Shown here: positions 35,132 through 43,761 of the stretch, in pieces
How positions within the stretch are numbered: the first letter of the stretch is position 1
Layout of the letters: each line of letters opens with the position of its first letter
Assembly: GCA_016720145.1 (NCBI GenBank)
Contig: JADJXV010000028.1
Location: 124,001-188,000, forward strand
Origin: Ignavibacteria bacterium
GTDB lineage: Bacteria > Bacteroidota > Ignavibacteria > Kapaibacteriales > UBA961
Length of the DNA stretch: 64,000 bases
Reading direction: 5' to 3'
Notes under the pieces: model-generated
Databases searched by the model: none
What the model saw: only the letters and a program-made list of their open reading frames with translations
What the model was told of the DNA's origin: nothing
Made by a program: the position numbers and the translations under genes

Positions 35132-35257
35132 GGTCTTTCGCTTGCACCAACTTGACGGCGGGCTAAAACATTCTCAACTTACGCCTAAAATTGGTATTTA
35201 ATTGAACACTTCGACAAGCTCAGCGTGACGAAACGTAATGATTTTATTGCTACTTGG
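35132..35257. other. Intergenic region with a lone inverted-repeat arm
   Basis: Contains cacttcgacaagctcagcgt (~35208-35227), an arm of the repeat seen at 15491-15567. No gene recognised. Confidence 0.45.
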
Positions 35258-35346
35258 GACTTACCTACTTACCGACTTACTACTTGCCGACTTACTATTT
35301 GCCGACTTACTACTTACCGACTTACGACTTACCGACTTACGACTTA
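35258..35346. repeat. gacttac/cgacttactac array abutting the VPS10-like gene end
   Basis: Degenerate units such as cgacttactacttg and cgacttacgacttac run into the stop codon of the minus-strand gene (35347-35349, TAG in the gene's sense). Third locus of the same kind as 19522 and 41105. Confidence 0.8.
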
Positions 35347-38300
35347 CTACTTACGACTACTCTCCTTCACCGCCGGAATATCCGCTTCTTTAATTGCTTT
35401 ATTGAGCGCCGGGAGCTGCTCGAGAACTTTTTTCATACGGGTTAATTGCACGTCGATTCTGCCTGAAATATCGTCGTATGCTTGATACGCTTGCTTCGTT
35501 GGGCGCGTGTCGGCGGAGGCAACGGTGGGAGTGAGGGCGGCGAGCTTATTATTCAATTTCATCGGGAAATTGAGCAAATCCTGTCCGCTTTTTGCCTTGG
35601 TTTGAACGAGTTCTTCTTCGACGGCGGTGAGCGTATCGGTGATGGGCTTGGCGATATCTTTGATCGGTTTGGCCTTGGTCGTGTCGGTGAATTTTCCAAG
35701 TAACCCGTTGATTTGCGTGCGGATATCGCGTAAGGAATTAATCGCCTCGTGCGTCTCGGTTACTTTTTATTAATCTTCATCAGCAGGTCGAATTGCGCTT
35801 TAAAGTCCGTGTCCGTCGTTGCAAGGCGCGGGTCTTTGCGAATTTCAAAAGCTCGGGTCATGATAATGGAGTCGCCAAGTTTGAGGCGAACGCTGTACTT
35901 ACCAGGCACAGCCCGCGGACCATCGGTTGAAGCGCCCCACGTCACTCCCGGCGCTTCGGTCGCTGCCGGATATTCCAAATTCCAGACAAAACGATTGAGT
36001 CCGCTGTCTGCCGGCACGGTGCCCGGAATTTTACGTTCGGTGTCAGGATAAAAGTCTTTCGATTCTTTAATTGGTTCGCCCTTACGATCTTTTTTATTGG
36101 AGTAGGTAATAATCAAAGAGTCTTGTGGATCAAAGAATTGGAGCTGAAGTTCCTTGGCGGGCGGCGCTGATAGATAATAATTGACCAACACGCCATTGGG
36201 AGGATTCTCACCTGTTTGCATTCCATCAAAGTGATAACTTCCACCATCGACTCTATAAGTGTGGCGCAGTTGGTATAGGTAGGCGGTAGATTTTTCAATA
36301 TCAGATTTTTTGTCCATAATTTCATGCAGCGGGGTTAGGTCATCGAGCACCCAGAACGCTCGTCCATGCGTCGCAGCGACGAGGTCTTTTTCACGTGGGT
36401 GGATCATCAGGTCATGAATCGGGGTAATCGGTAAGTTTTGCTGAAATGCTTGCCATTCGGCTCCATTATTAAACGATACATAGAGTCCGAATTCGGTGCC
36501 CGCATACAGCAACCCTTTTTTCCAGTGATCTTCGCGGATGACACGAGTGAATGCATGGTCTGGAATGCCGGTCGTAATACGTTTCCACGATGAGCCAAAG
36601 TCTGTAGTACGATAGAGATACGGCGTTTGGTCGTCAGCTGATTTGTACCGTGTGGCTGCCAAAAATGCCGTCCCATGATCAAAATGGGAGGGTTCGATGA
36701 TGGAAATTAGCGCATCTTTCGGTAGGTCTTTTGGTGTGATATTCGTCCAGTTTTTACCGTGATCACGGCTAATGTGGACGAGTCCGTCGTCGCTGCCTAC
36801 CCAGAGAACCCCACGATCATTCGGCGACTCTGCGAAGGTAAAAATTGTGCAATAGGTTTCGACGCCGGTGTTGTCCTTCGTAATCATTCCGCCGGAGGAT
36901 TTTTGTTTTGTTTTGTCGTTCGTCGTGAGGTCAGGACTGATAATTTCCCAACTCATTCCCTCATCATTCGAACGGAAAACGTGATTGCCACAGGCGTATA
37001 ATACGTGTCCGTCATGAGGAGAGAAGACGATCGGATATGTCCATTGGAATCTATATTTATGTGTTTCGGCGGCATTACCGACGGGATTTTCGGGATAAAC
37101 CGACACTTCCTGACTTTGCCCGGTACGACGGTTGAGTTTGGTGAGATATCCGCCATAATTTCCGCCATAAATTATGTCATTATTAAGCGGATCAACTGCC
37201 AAATATCCGCTTTCACCACCGGCTGCCGGAAACCAATCATTTTTGTCAATTGAATACCCTGTAGTTCTGCTTGCAATACCAACACTTGAATTATCCTGCT
37301 GTGCGCCATAAATGAGATAAGGGAATTGATTATCAAGAGTTACGTGGTAGAATTGTGAAGTAGGAATGTCAATATCGGTGAAATTTTTCCCTCCGTTCGT
37401 TGTTACAAAAGCGCCGCCGTCATCAGCAATTATCATCCGTAATGGATTATCAGGCGCGATCCACAGGTCGTGATGGTCACCGTGCATCGTTCCCAAACCC
37501 TGAAATGTTTTCCCGCCGTCGATTGATTTATACCACCCCACATTGAGCGCATAGACTGTATTTTCACTCTTCGGATCGGCAACAATATGACTGAAATACC
37601 AGGCGCGCTGGCGGATGTTGCGTTCTTCGCTCGTGCGGGTCCATGTCTTGCCGCCATCGTCAGAACGAAAAACACCGCCACGTTCATTTTCGAGCATAAT
37701 CCATAATCTGCCTTGTTTTACGGGGGATGGTGCGATGCGGATTTTCCCGACGAGTCCGGTTGGGAGTCCGGGATTGCGGGTGATTTCCGTCCAGGTATCA
37801 CCGCCGTCGGTGGATTTGTAGAGTCCGCTTCCCGTGCCGCCGCTTTCCATTTGATACGCGTTGCGATGGGTCTGCCAGAGTGCTGCATAGATAGTACGCG
37901 GGTTGTGGGGATCGATTTGCACATCGATGGCGCCGGTACTGTCATTTTTATAGAGAATTTTCTCCCAGGTGGTGCCGCCGTTTTTCGAACGGAACACCCC
38001 GCGTTCGGCATTAGCGCCGAAGAATCTGCCCATCGCGGCTGCATAGACAATGTCGGAATTCTGCGGATGCACGGCAATTTTCCCGATGGCGAAGGTCTCC
38101 TGTAAACCGATGTATTCCCATGTCTTACCTGCGTCAAGCGAACGTACCATGCCGTCGCCTCCGGCAGCATTGCCACGAATATCGCATTCGCCCATACCGG
38201 CGTAAATCACATTCGGGTCGCTTGGAGCGACTTTGATAGCTCCGACCGAACTGCTTGTAAGAAAGCCGTCGGAGACATTCACCCACGAGTCGCCGCCATC

Positions 38301-38570
38301 GGTGGTTTTCCAGATACCGCCACCTGTAGCGCCGAAATAATAGGTGTTCGGTTCGCTTGCTACCCCGCATGCCGCAAGTGAGCGTCCACCGCGGAAGGGT
38401 CCGATACTTCGCCATTTCATTGAGGAGTAGAGCTTTGGGTTGACGGAATAGTGCGCTGTGGATACTGGTTTTTTCTTTTGAGCGGAGGTAGGAATGCTCG
38501 TAACCCAGACAGCAGTAAGAAGGATTAAAGTCAAAAATACAGGATAGGAAAGTCGTAGAAATTTTAGCAT
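35347..38570 (-). CDS. VPS10/sortilin-like BNR-propeller protein, frame disrupted near 35757
   Basis: The main frame runs 38570-35760 (936 residues): signal peptide (LTLILLTAVWVTSIPTSAQ), then a large propeller with many Asp-box repeats (KTTDGGDSW, SKNGGTTW, STDGGDTW, SDDGGKTW, SIDGGKTF, SNDEGMSW, SRDHGKNW), as in sortilin/VPS10 and sialidase-like propellers. It halts at KINKK-stop. Reading one base back across the A5 run at ~35757-35762, the next ~137 codons continue as VTETHEAINSLRDIRTQING, which is what this family has after the propeller, and end at 35347. The full product would be ~1073 residues, the normal family length. The cause is either a lost A in the run or frameshifting. The enzymatic role is unproven; relatives are exported. 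Confidence 0.85.
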
Positions 38571-38641
38571 AGATTAGAGGATAATTAGAATTATTACCAG
38601 TAGTTAGAAGGTAATTTCACTGTGATTAATTAATCAGAGCG

Positions 38642-38649
38642 CAAAAATA
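38642..38649 (-). promoter_or_regulatory. Bacteroidota-type -7 element (TATTTTTG)
   Basis: Exact TAnnTTTG match on the minus strand, 72 bases upstream of the VPS10-like gene. Confidence 0.5.
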
Positions 38650-38723
38650 CCGTGTAATTTGGTGGTAGGCAAATGGAAGGGAATATTTTGGGGGTGTGGA
38701 GGGAAAAGCCCTGTATATCTTCA

Positions 38724-39000
38724 ATCACAGCATGATGGTATGGTTGTAGAAAAATGTGCGCATTTGACCAACGTTCGACCCCGAATGGGGTCGTGTCCGC
38801 GCTTGGTGCATCTTGCTACAAACGTTCGACCCCGAATGGGGTCGTGTCCGCGCTTGGTGCATCTTGCTATAAACGTTCGACCCCGAATGGGGTCGTGTCC
38901 GCGCTTGGTGCATCTTGCTACAAACGTTCGACCCCGCTGGGGTCGTAACTATATGTAAGCACAATGTGCTACATACGTTCAATCCCGTCGGGATTGGTTC
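38724..39000. repeat. 51-bp palindromic tandem array 1 with leader
   Basis: Units start at 38771, 38822, 38873, 38924 and 38975, exactly 51 bp apart. Each begins acgttcgaccccgaatgggg, so it contains the palindrome cgacccc-gaat-ggggtcg. The first four are nearly identical; the fifth is diverged (aatcccgtcgggatt). The leader before the first unit (tcacagcatgatggtatggt, then tgtagaaaaatgtgcg) recurs before array 2. Confidence 0.9.
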
Positions 39001-39081
39001 TGTGACTCTGTTTCATCTGATTATCTTTCAGTCATTTTTCAATCTGTGCACATAGCCTATGTAGCTCCCATCAGCTGGTAG

Positions 39082-39264
39082 TTAAACATCCGGGGAACGT
39101 TGCTCATCGGTAAGTGATGGTTTGTCAGGGGAAGCCATCATGCGCTCATGCTTTTTTTGCTTTGCCTGCATATCCTTGGCAATCAACTTCACATCAAAAT
39201 TCAGCTGTCGCGCATATTCTTCGCGTACTGCGCGTGTTTCGCTGACTATTTCATCTTTCCACAT
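39082..39264 (-). CDS. Small protein paired with PIN-domain gene (antitoxin-like)
   Basis: 60 residues from the ATG at 39264, chosen because GGAGGT lies five bases upstream; an ATG at 39276 lies within the end of the PIN gene. It begins MWKDEIVSETRAVREEYARQ and continues NFDVKLIAKDMQAKQKK, a short charged helical protein of the kind regularly found next to PIN-domain toxins. It overlaps the end of the PIN gene by 14 bases, so the two are co-translated, with the toxin-like gene first. An antitoxin role is inferred from context. Confidence 0.7.
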   Translation of the reverse strand: MWKDEIVSETRAVREEYARQLNFDVKLIAKDMQAKQKKHERMMASPDKPSLTDEQRSPDV

Positions 39265-39865
39265 TATTACCTCCAATGAGTTCGTAAGGAGTACATAAAA
39301 TCGGTATGGTCATCGACCATTTTTCCGAAAGGTGTTGAAGACGTTTCTGCATAACAGCATTGGCTATATGCGTACAATTCCAAGTGAGTAGAAAATCAAT
39401 CCGATGGAATGCGGCGATTGCAATATGAAAAGCATCGGCAACAGCACGTTGCGGTATCCCACATACGGGGGGCGCGGGGGGGGGGGGGGGGGGGGCTTTT
39501 TTTGGGCGGGGGGGGCCACAAACGGGGGGGGGGGGGGGGGGGGGGGGCGGGGGGGGGGGGGGGGGGGGCGGGCCGGGGGGCGGGGGGGGGGGGGAAACGA
39601 TTTCTGCGGCAAGGTCGGCAATTGCGTCGTTTACAGGAAGGAACGCTATTCCTTGAAGAAGAGATAGTCGTTTTTCAGCTGCGTTGTTATCGCCCTGACT
39701 TGCTTCATTCCACACAAATTCAGATATATAACAATCGAAGTGCTTGCGTTCTGTTTCCCACCATTCCTTGGTAACTTCTTGCTGGGCTAAGGCGATAACA
39801 TTACTGCTCGGTCTCGATGCCAGATAACTGATAATTGTCGTTTCAAGATATACGCTGTAGTTCAT
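39251..39865 (-). CDS. PIN-domain protein (VapC-like) interrupted by a poly-G/C tract
   Basis: The real protein starts at the ATG at 39865 (MNYSVYLETTIISYLASRPS); the open frame continues ~140 bases upstream, but those residues are not family-like. PIN features: the N-terminal acidic start YLETTIISYL, a middle EFVWNEASQGD, and the C-terminal AVADAFHIAIAAFHRIDFLL followed by TWNCTHIANA. The acidic residues fit a metal-dependent RNase. Between AAEIVS and CGIPQRAVADAF the DNA is an almost pure G tract (39467-39594), translated as a proline run of ~40 residues that no PIN domain has. If the tract is an artefact, the gene is intact at ~160 residues. Partner at 39082-39264. Confidence 0.8.
   Translation of the reverse strand: MNYSVYLETTIISYLASRPSSNVIALAQQEVTKEWWETERKHFDCYISEFVWNEASQGDNNAAEKRLSLLQGIAFLPVNDAIADLAAEIVSPPPPPPGPPPPPPPPPPPPPPPPVCGPPRPKKAPPPPPPAPPVCGIPQRAVADAFHIAIAAFHRIDFLLTWNCTHIANAVMQKRLQHLSEKWSMTIPILCTPYELIGGNNVER
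39467..39594. other. 128-base near-homopolymer G tract
   Basis: Almost entirely G on the plus strand, with scattered C and two short islands (gctttttttgggcg and ccacaaacg). It interrupts the conserved part of a PIN domain. This pattern is typical of dark-cycle poly-G read tails entering an assembly, rather than of biological sequence. Confidence 0.85.
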
Positions 39866-40078
39866 AGGATTCAAACTGTTACCGTTTCGGAGAACATCAT
39901 TTCTCTGCAAAAATACGTATTTACAACTGTTTGCATGATTAATATAGGAAAACCTGTGGGGTTGCTTCTGTTTCCAGTCCTGTCCTTTGGTTCCAACTGA
40001 CATGACCATTCTTACTTTGTATCCCGCCAGTGCAGTTCATCCGACTCTCCGTCCACAATTACCGAGTAAGCATTTCTT

Positions 40079-40411
40079 TAATCACAGTGTGATTGTATGT
40101 TTGTAGAAAAATGTGCGTCCGTGACCAACATTCGACCCCGAATGGGGTCGTGTCCGCGCTATGGTGCATCTTGCTACAAATGTTCGACCCCGAGTGGGGT
40201 CGTTATCCTCCGTTTTTGTGCGTCGTTTTACAAACGTTCGACCCCGTATGGGGTCGTGTCTGCGTTTTTGTGCTTCGTTCTACAAATGTTTGACCCCGAA
40301 TGGGGTCGTAACAGCGCTTGATGCATCTTTCTATAAACATTCGACCCCGAATGGGGTCATTATTCGCGCTTTGGTGTATCGTGCTACAAACATTTGACCC
40401 CGCTGGGGTAG
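40079..40411. repeat. 51-54 bp palindromic tandem array 2 with leader
   Basis: Units start at 40128, 40180, 40234, 40286, 40337 and 40390. Each has gaccccgaatggggtc or a close variant (gagt, gtat, gctg in the loop); spacers are more diverged than in array 1. The preceding leader (tcacagtgtgattgtatgtt, then tgtagaaaaatgtgcg) matches that of array 1. The two arrays flank the PIN/antitoxin pair. Confidence 0.88.
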
Positions 40412-41104
40412 TGTCCAATAAGGTCAGTTGCTTCAACTGACAGTCAACAAATATACACCGGAATGGAAAAGCAACAACATAGGAGAAACATCCGTAGCTA
40501 TATTCATGCGTCAAAACACACAAATATAAGCTGAAATCGTTTGAACTTAAAAATACATGTAAGTTATTATTTGGGAGGATGTTCCGAATAAATAATTTTA
40601 AGTCTTTAGGACACTGATTGTACTACTTTCCTGGAACTAAACGCTATCATACAGACGTTTCAGTAGTACGTGTTGACGGTCGGATGCAGCAACCGACCGG
40701 TCTGGGAATATTTAAGCAGATATCACAATGATAATATTGATTTATACTTTCTTACTTTGTATGCCGTGTCGAAACGGTTAAAACCGTTGGATTGGTTGTA
40801 TCGAGCATTTTAAAAATGGTTAAAACCATTCTCAGACCTCTCAAACCGTTAAAACGGTTGAAGAATTCTCGTCCCGACTCTTGACCCCATGATTGAAATC
40901 ATGGGCTATTTTTTTATCATGTGTCATTGCATTTTGATAGAGGCGGGCTGCCGCCACTTGGGAACTCAGTGTGACGGAACTGCTAATTTTCTTTTGACTT
41001 TCGACTTGCGACATTTAGGGACTAAAAGGACTAAAAGGACTGAAGAGACTGAAGGTACTACTATTGTATAAGGTATTATCGACTTAAGACTTACGACTTA
41101 CCTC
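40412..41104. other. Intergenic region with several palindromes
   Basis: No convincing gene. Palindromes include ggttaaaaccgtt and aaaccgttaaaacggtt around 40775-40860, and a ccatgatt-ga-aatcatgg hairpin (40886-40903) followed by gctatttttt, a possible terminator. A 10-bp repeat (ggactaaaag, about four units) lies at ~41019-41057. Confidence 0.55.
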
Positions 41105-41286
41105 TTTCGACTTACTACTTTCGACTTACTACTTTCGACTTACTACTTTCGACTTACTACTTTCGACTTACTACTTTCGACTTACTACTTTCGACTTACT
41201 ACTTTCGACTTACTACTTTCGACTTACTACTTTCGACTTACTACTTTCGACTTACTACTTTCGACTTACTACTTTCGACTTACTAC
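41105..41286. repeat. Thirteen-unit 14-bp tandem repeat (tttcgacttactac) at the pbpC end
   Basis: Thirteen perfect head-to-tail 14-bp units from 41105 to 41286. The last unit contains the complement of the pbpC stop codon (TAG, 41283-41285). In the sense of pbpC the unit reads gtagtaagtcgaaa; because 14 is not a multiple of three, TAG/TAA appear in all three frames within about three units. Confidence 0.93.
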
Positions 41287-43637
41287 TTACTACTTACCAC
41301 TGTGACCCTACAATTCGCGTTCCTACCCTTATCGTCCGAACATGATATCTTCACCTCTCCTTCTGGTGGCGCGATAAACACCGGCGCTCCCGGTGCGGCT
41401 GACTTTACAAATCGGTCGTTGATATACCAATAGACGAGTTGTACTTCGTTGTCTGCTGTGCATGCGAACATTAGTTTTTGATCTTCACCGCGTTCGAGGA
41501 GGTAGGTCTTGCCATTGACCGGTGAGGTGATTTGCGGCGCACGTTCGGTGAATATACGGCTGCAGGTTGGATTATGCGGCGGGATTTTGGCGTATCCTCT
41601 ATGTTCCGACTCGTAGAAATTGATGAGTTCGGGCGAGAGATTGGGGAATTCCATGCGTTTGTAACCATTATCCGGCAAACAACTTGTGCAGTACGAGAAA
41701 TCCTCGGCAGCAGACACAAAGACCGTTTTGAGATGTTCGCACTTACGATTCGAACTCACCGTCGGAATAAAATAATCGATAATCTGATTGGTGCAATATT
41801 CACTCGGCGGCAGACCTGTTTCTGCGCAGACGAGACGGAAATCGACGCTTTTCGGTCGGTCGAACCATACATTCGCCGAGTTGTATTCCAAGCTGTTGAA
41901 TATTTCAAATAAGAGCGGAGTCGCTGCATCGGCGCCCGTGAGCTCGGGCACACCTTCACCGTCAAAATTTCCTACCCACACACCGATCGTATAACGTTGA
42001 TTATAGCCAATACTCCACGCATCGCGTCTGCCGTAGGACGTGCCGGTTTTCCAAGCAATTTTCGGCACGTGAATACTATTTTGCGACAGATTCGGCACAT
42101 CGGGACGCGTCGGCTGCGTGAGAATTTCGGTGATCATATACGCAGCGCCGTCTGAGATGAACGCCCGTTCAGTCGAACTGTCATTCTGCGCAGACGCGAG
42201 CCAGAGAAGCGGTTGGAATTTCCCGCCACGGGCAAAGGTCGCATAGAGATTGGTCATTTCCTCAAGCCGCACGCCACAGCCGCCGAGCGCTGCCGAGAGT
42301 CCGAGTTTTTTACTGTCCTTGCGGATTTGATTAAAGCCAAGTTGTTGTAATTTATCGACAAAGAGCGGAACGCCTAATTTATCAAGCACTTTGACCGCCG
42401 GTATATTGAGCGAGAAGGCAAGTGCTTTTTCGGCGGTGATCGTGCCATTAAACTGACGATTAAAATTCTCGGGTGCGAAACCATTGAAATTGGTCGGAAC
42501 ATCGGTGAGAATGGTCTTTGGGGTAATCAATCCGCGTTCGATACCGAGCGCATAAATCAGCGGCTTGAGCGCGCTCCCGGGCGAACGAACCGATTTCACA
42601 CCATCGACTTGCCCGTGGTGAAGCATATCATTAAAATCAGGATTCCCACAATATGCCACCACGCTGCGATCTGTGTTGTCAATAATCATCACGGCGGCAT
42701 TATTTACCCCCAAAAAACGCATTCGACGATTGTAATTCACGGCTAACTGTTCAATTTTCTGCTGAATCGGCGTGCGAAGCCGCGTTTTGATAATCGGTTC
42801 GTCCGGATACATCATCTTCATCCGCAGCGCAAAATGCGGGGCAAGGTGCGGCACATCGCGGCGAACGGCATCGAGAGGTTCGGTGAGCGCATCCTGAATG
42901 TCTTTTTCAGGAAATGACCCGCTCGCCTGAAACCGCTGCAACCATTTATTCCGCTGTGCTTGAATGAGTTCGTTATTTTTACCTAACGCCAGCGTTGTCG
43001 GTCGGTTAGGAATAATCGCCAGCGTCGTAATCTGCGCAAGCGACAAGTGATCCGGCAGGCGTCCGAAGTAGAGAAGCGACGCTGCTTTCACGCCTTCGAT
43101 ATTCCCGCCGTAGGGCACGAGATTGAGGTATAATTGCAGAATTTCATCTTTGGAATAATGACATTCAAGCTGAAGTGCGCGAAATCCTTCGGTGAATTTA
43201 TTCCATAATGTACGTTCTTTAGGAGCAAGCAAACGCGCGACCTGCATAGTAATTGTGGATGCGCCCGAGGTTGTTCGCCAATTGAAAATATTCTTAAAAG
43301 CAGCGCGAACGACGGCAACGGGATTGATACCGAAGTGCCAATAAAACCATTTATCTTCCTTAACGATGATTGCGTTTTTGAGCGTAGGAATAATCTCGGG
43401 GAGTTCGGTCTTCATCCGCCATTTATCATCCGGCGAGAGGAAGGAATAGATCACCGTGCCATCGCTCGCGGTGACGATAGTCGAATAGGGCACGCGGACC
43501 GGCACCGGAAAACATACATCAAGCGTGAGAAAGGCGGCAAGCACAGCCAAGCCACCAATGACCGATCGATACACAATCGGCATCCGGCGGCGAAAACGGG
43601 ATAGGAAATTGAGAAGAGAATGGATTACGGCGTTCAT
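41283..43637 (-). CDS. pbpC: Penicillin-binding protein 1C
   Basis: 784 residues with the class A PBP1C layout: a membrane anchor (~26-46, VIGGLAVLAAFLTLDVCFPV), a family 51 glycosyltransferase with Glu94 in KEDKWFYWHFG and TSGASTITMQVARLL, a transpeptidase with S355-x-x-K358 (SPGSALKP), SLN at 409-411 and KTGT from 530, and a C-terminal BiPBP_C-type beta domain (~700-784). It polymerises and cross-links peptidoglycan in the periplasm; both active sites look intact. A TAATTTTG promoter element lies only 4 bases before the ATG at 43637, so the transcript may be leaderless, or translation may start at Met19 (43583). The last codons run into a tandem repeat. Confidence 0.93.
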   Translation of the reverse strand: MNAVIHSLLNFLSRFRRRMPIVYRSVIGGLAVLAAFLTLDVCFPVPVRVPYSTIVTASDGTVIYSFLSPDDKWRMKTELPEIIPTLKNAIIVKEDKWFYWHFGINPVAVVRAAFKNIFNWRTTSGASTITMQVARLLAPKERTLWNKFTEGFRALQLECHYSKDEILQLYLNLVPYGGNIEGVKAASLLYFGRLPDHLSLAQITTLAIIPNRPTTLALGKNNELIQAQRNKWLQRFQASGSFPEKDIQDALTEPLDAVRRDVPHLAPHFALRMKMMYPDEPIIKTRLRTPIQQKIEQLAVNYNRRMRFLGVNNAAVMIIDNTDRSVVAYCGNPDFNDMLHHGQVDGVKSVRSPGSALKPLIYALGIERGLITPKTILTDVPTNFNGFAPENFNRQFNGTITAEKALAFSLNIPAVKVLDKLGVPLFVDKLQQLGFNQIRKDSKKLGLSAALGGCGVRLEEMTNLYATFARGGKFQPLLWLASAQNDSSTERAFISDGAAYMITEILTQPTRPDVPNLSQNSIHVPKIAWKTGTSYGRRDAWSIGYNQRYTIGVWVGNFDGEGVPELTGADAATPLLFEIFNSLEYNSANVWFDRPKSVDFRLVCAETGLPPSEYCTNQIIDYFIPTVSSNRKCEHLKTVFVSAAEDFSYCTSCLPDNGYKRMEFPNLSPELINFYESEHRGYAKIPPHNPTCSRIFTERAPQITSPVNGKTYLLERGEDQKLMFACTADNEVQLVYWYINDRFVKSAAPGAPVFIAPPEGEVKISCSDDKGRNANCRVTVVSSK

Positions 43638-43641
43638 GCTT

Positions 43642-43649
43642 CAAAATTA
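43642..43649 (-). promoter_or_regulatory. Bacteroidota-type -7 element (TAATTTTG) before pbpC
   Basis: Exact TAnnTTTG match on the minus strand, ending 4 bases upstream of the annotated pbpC ATG. Confidence 0.5.
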
Positions 43650-43761
43650 CGAGGAACATGGGAAATGGGCGGTATTTGTTTGAATTGTTTCGGTTCCCGC
43701 ATTCAATATCTTGCACTAACAGTTCTGAATCCTTAGCCCCATCGGGGCGACCTGTTTGTAG

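Noticed and set aside
39866..40009. 48-residue N-terminal extension of the PIN protein
   Set aside because: PIN domains start at MNYSVYLETT; the extension has no family match.
38771..40411. Possible CRISPR arrays (regular 51-54 bp spacing with a repeated core)
   Set aside because: The whole unit, including the would-be spacer, is conserved between units, the core is a palindrome, and no cas gene is near. These are tandem palindromic repeats.
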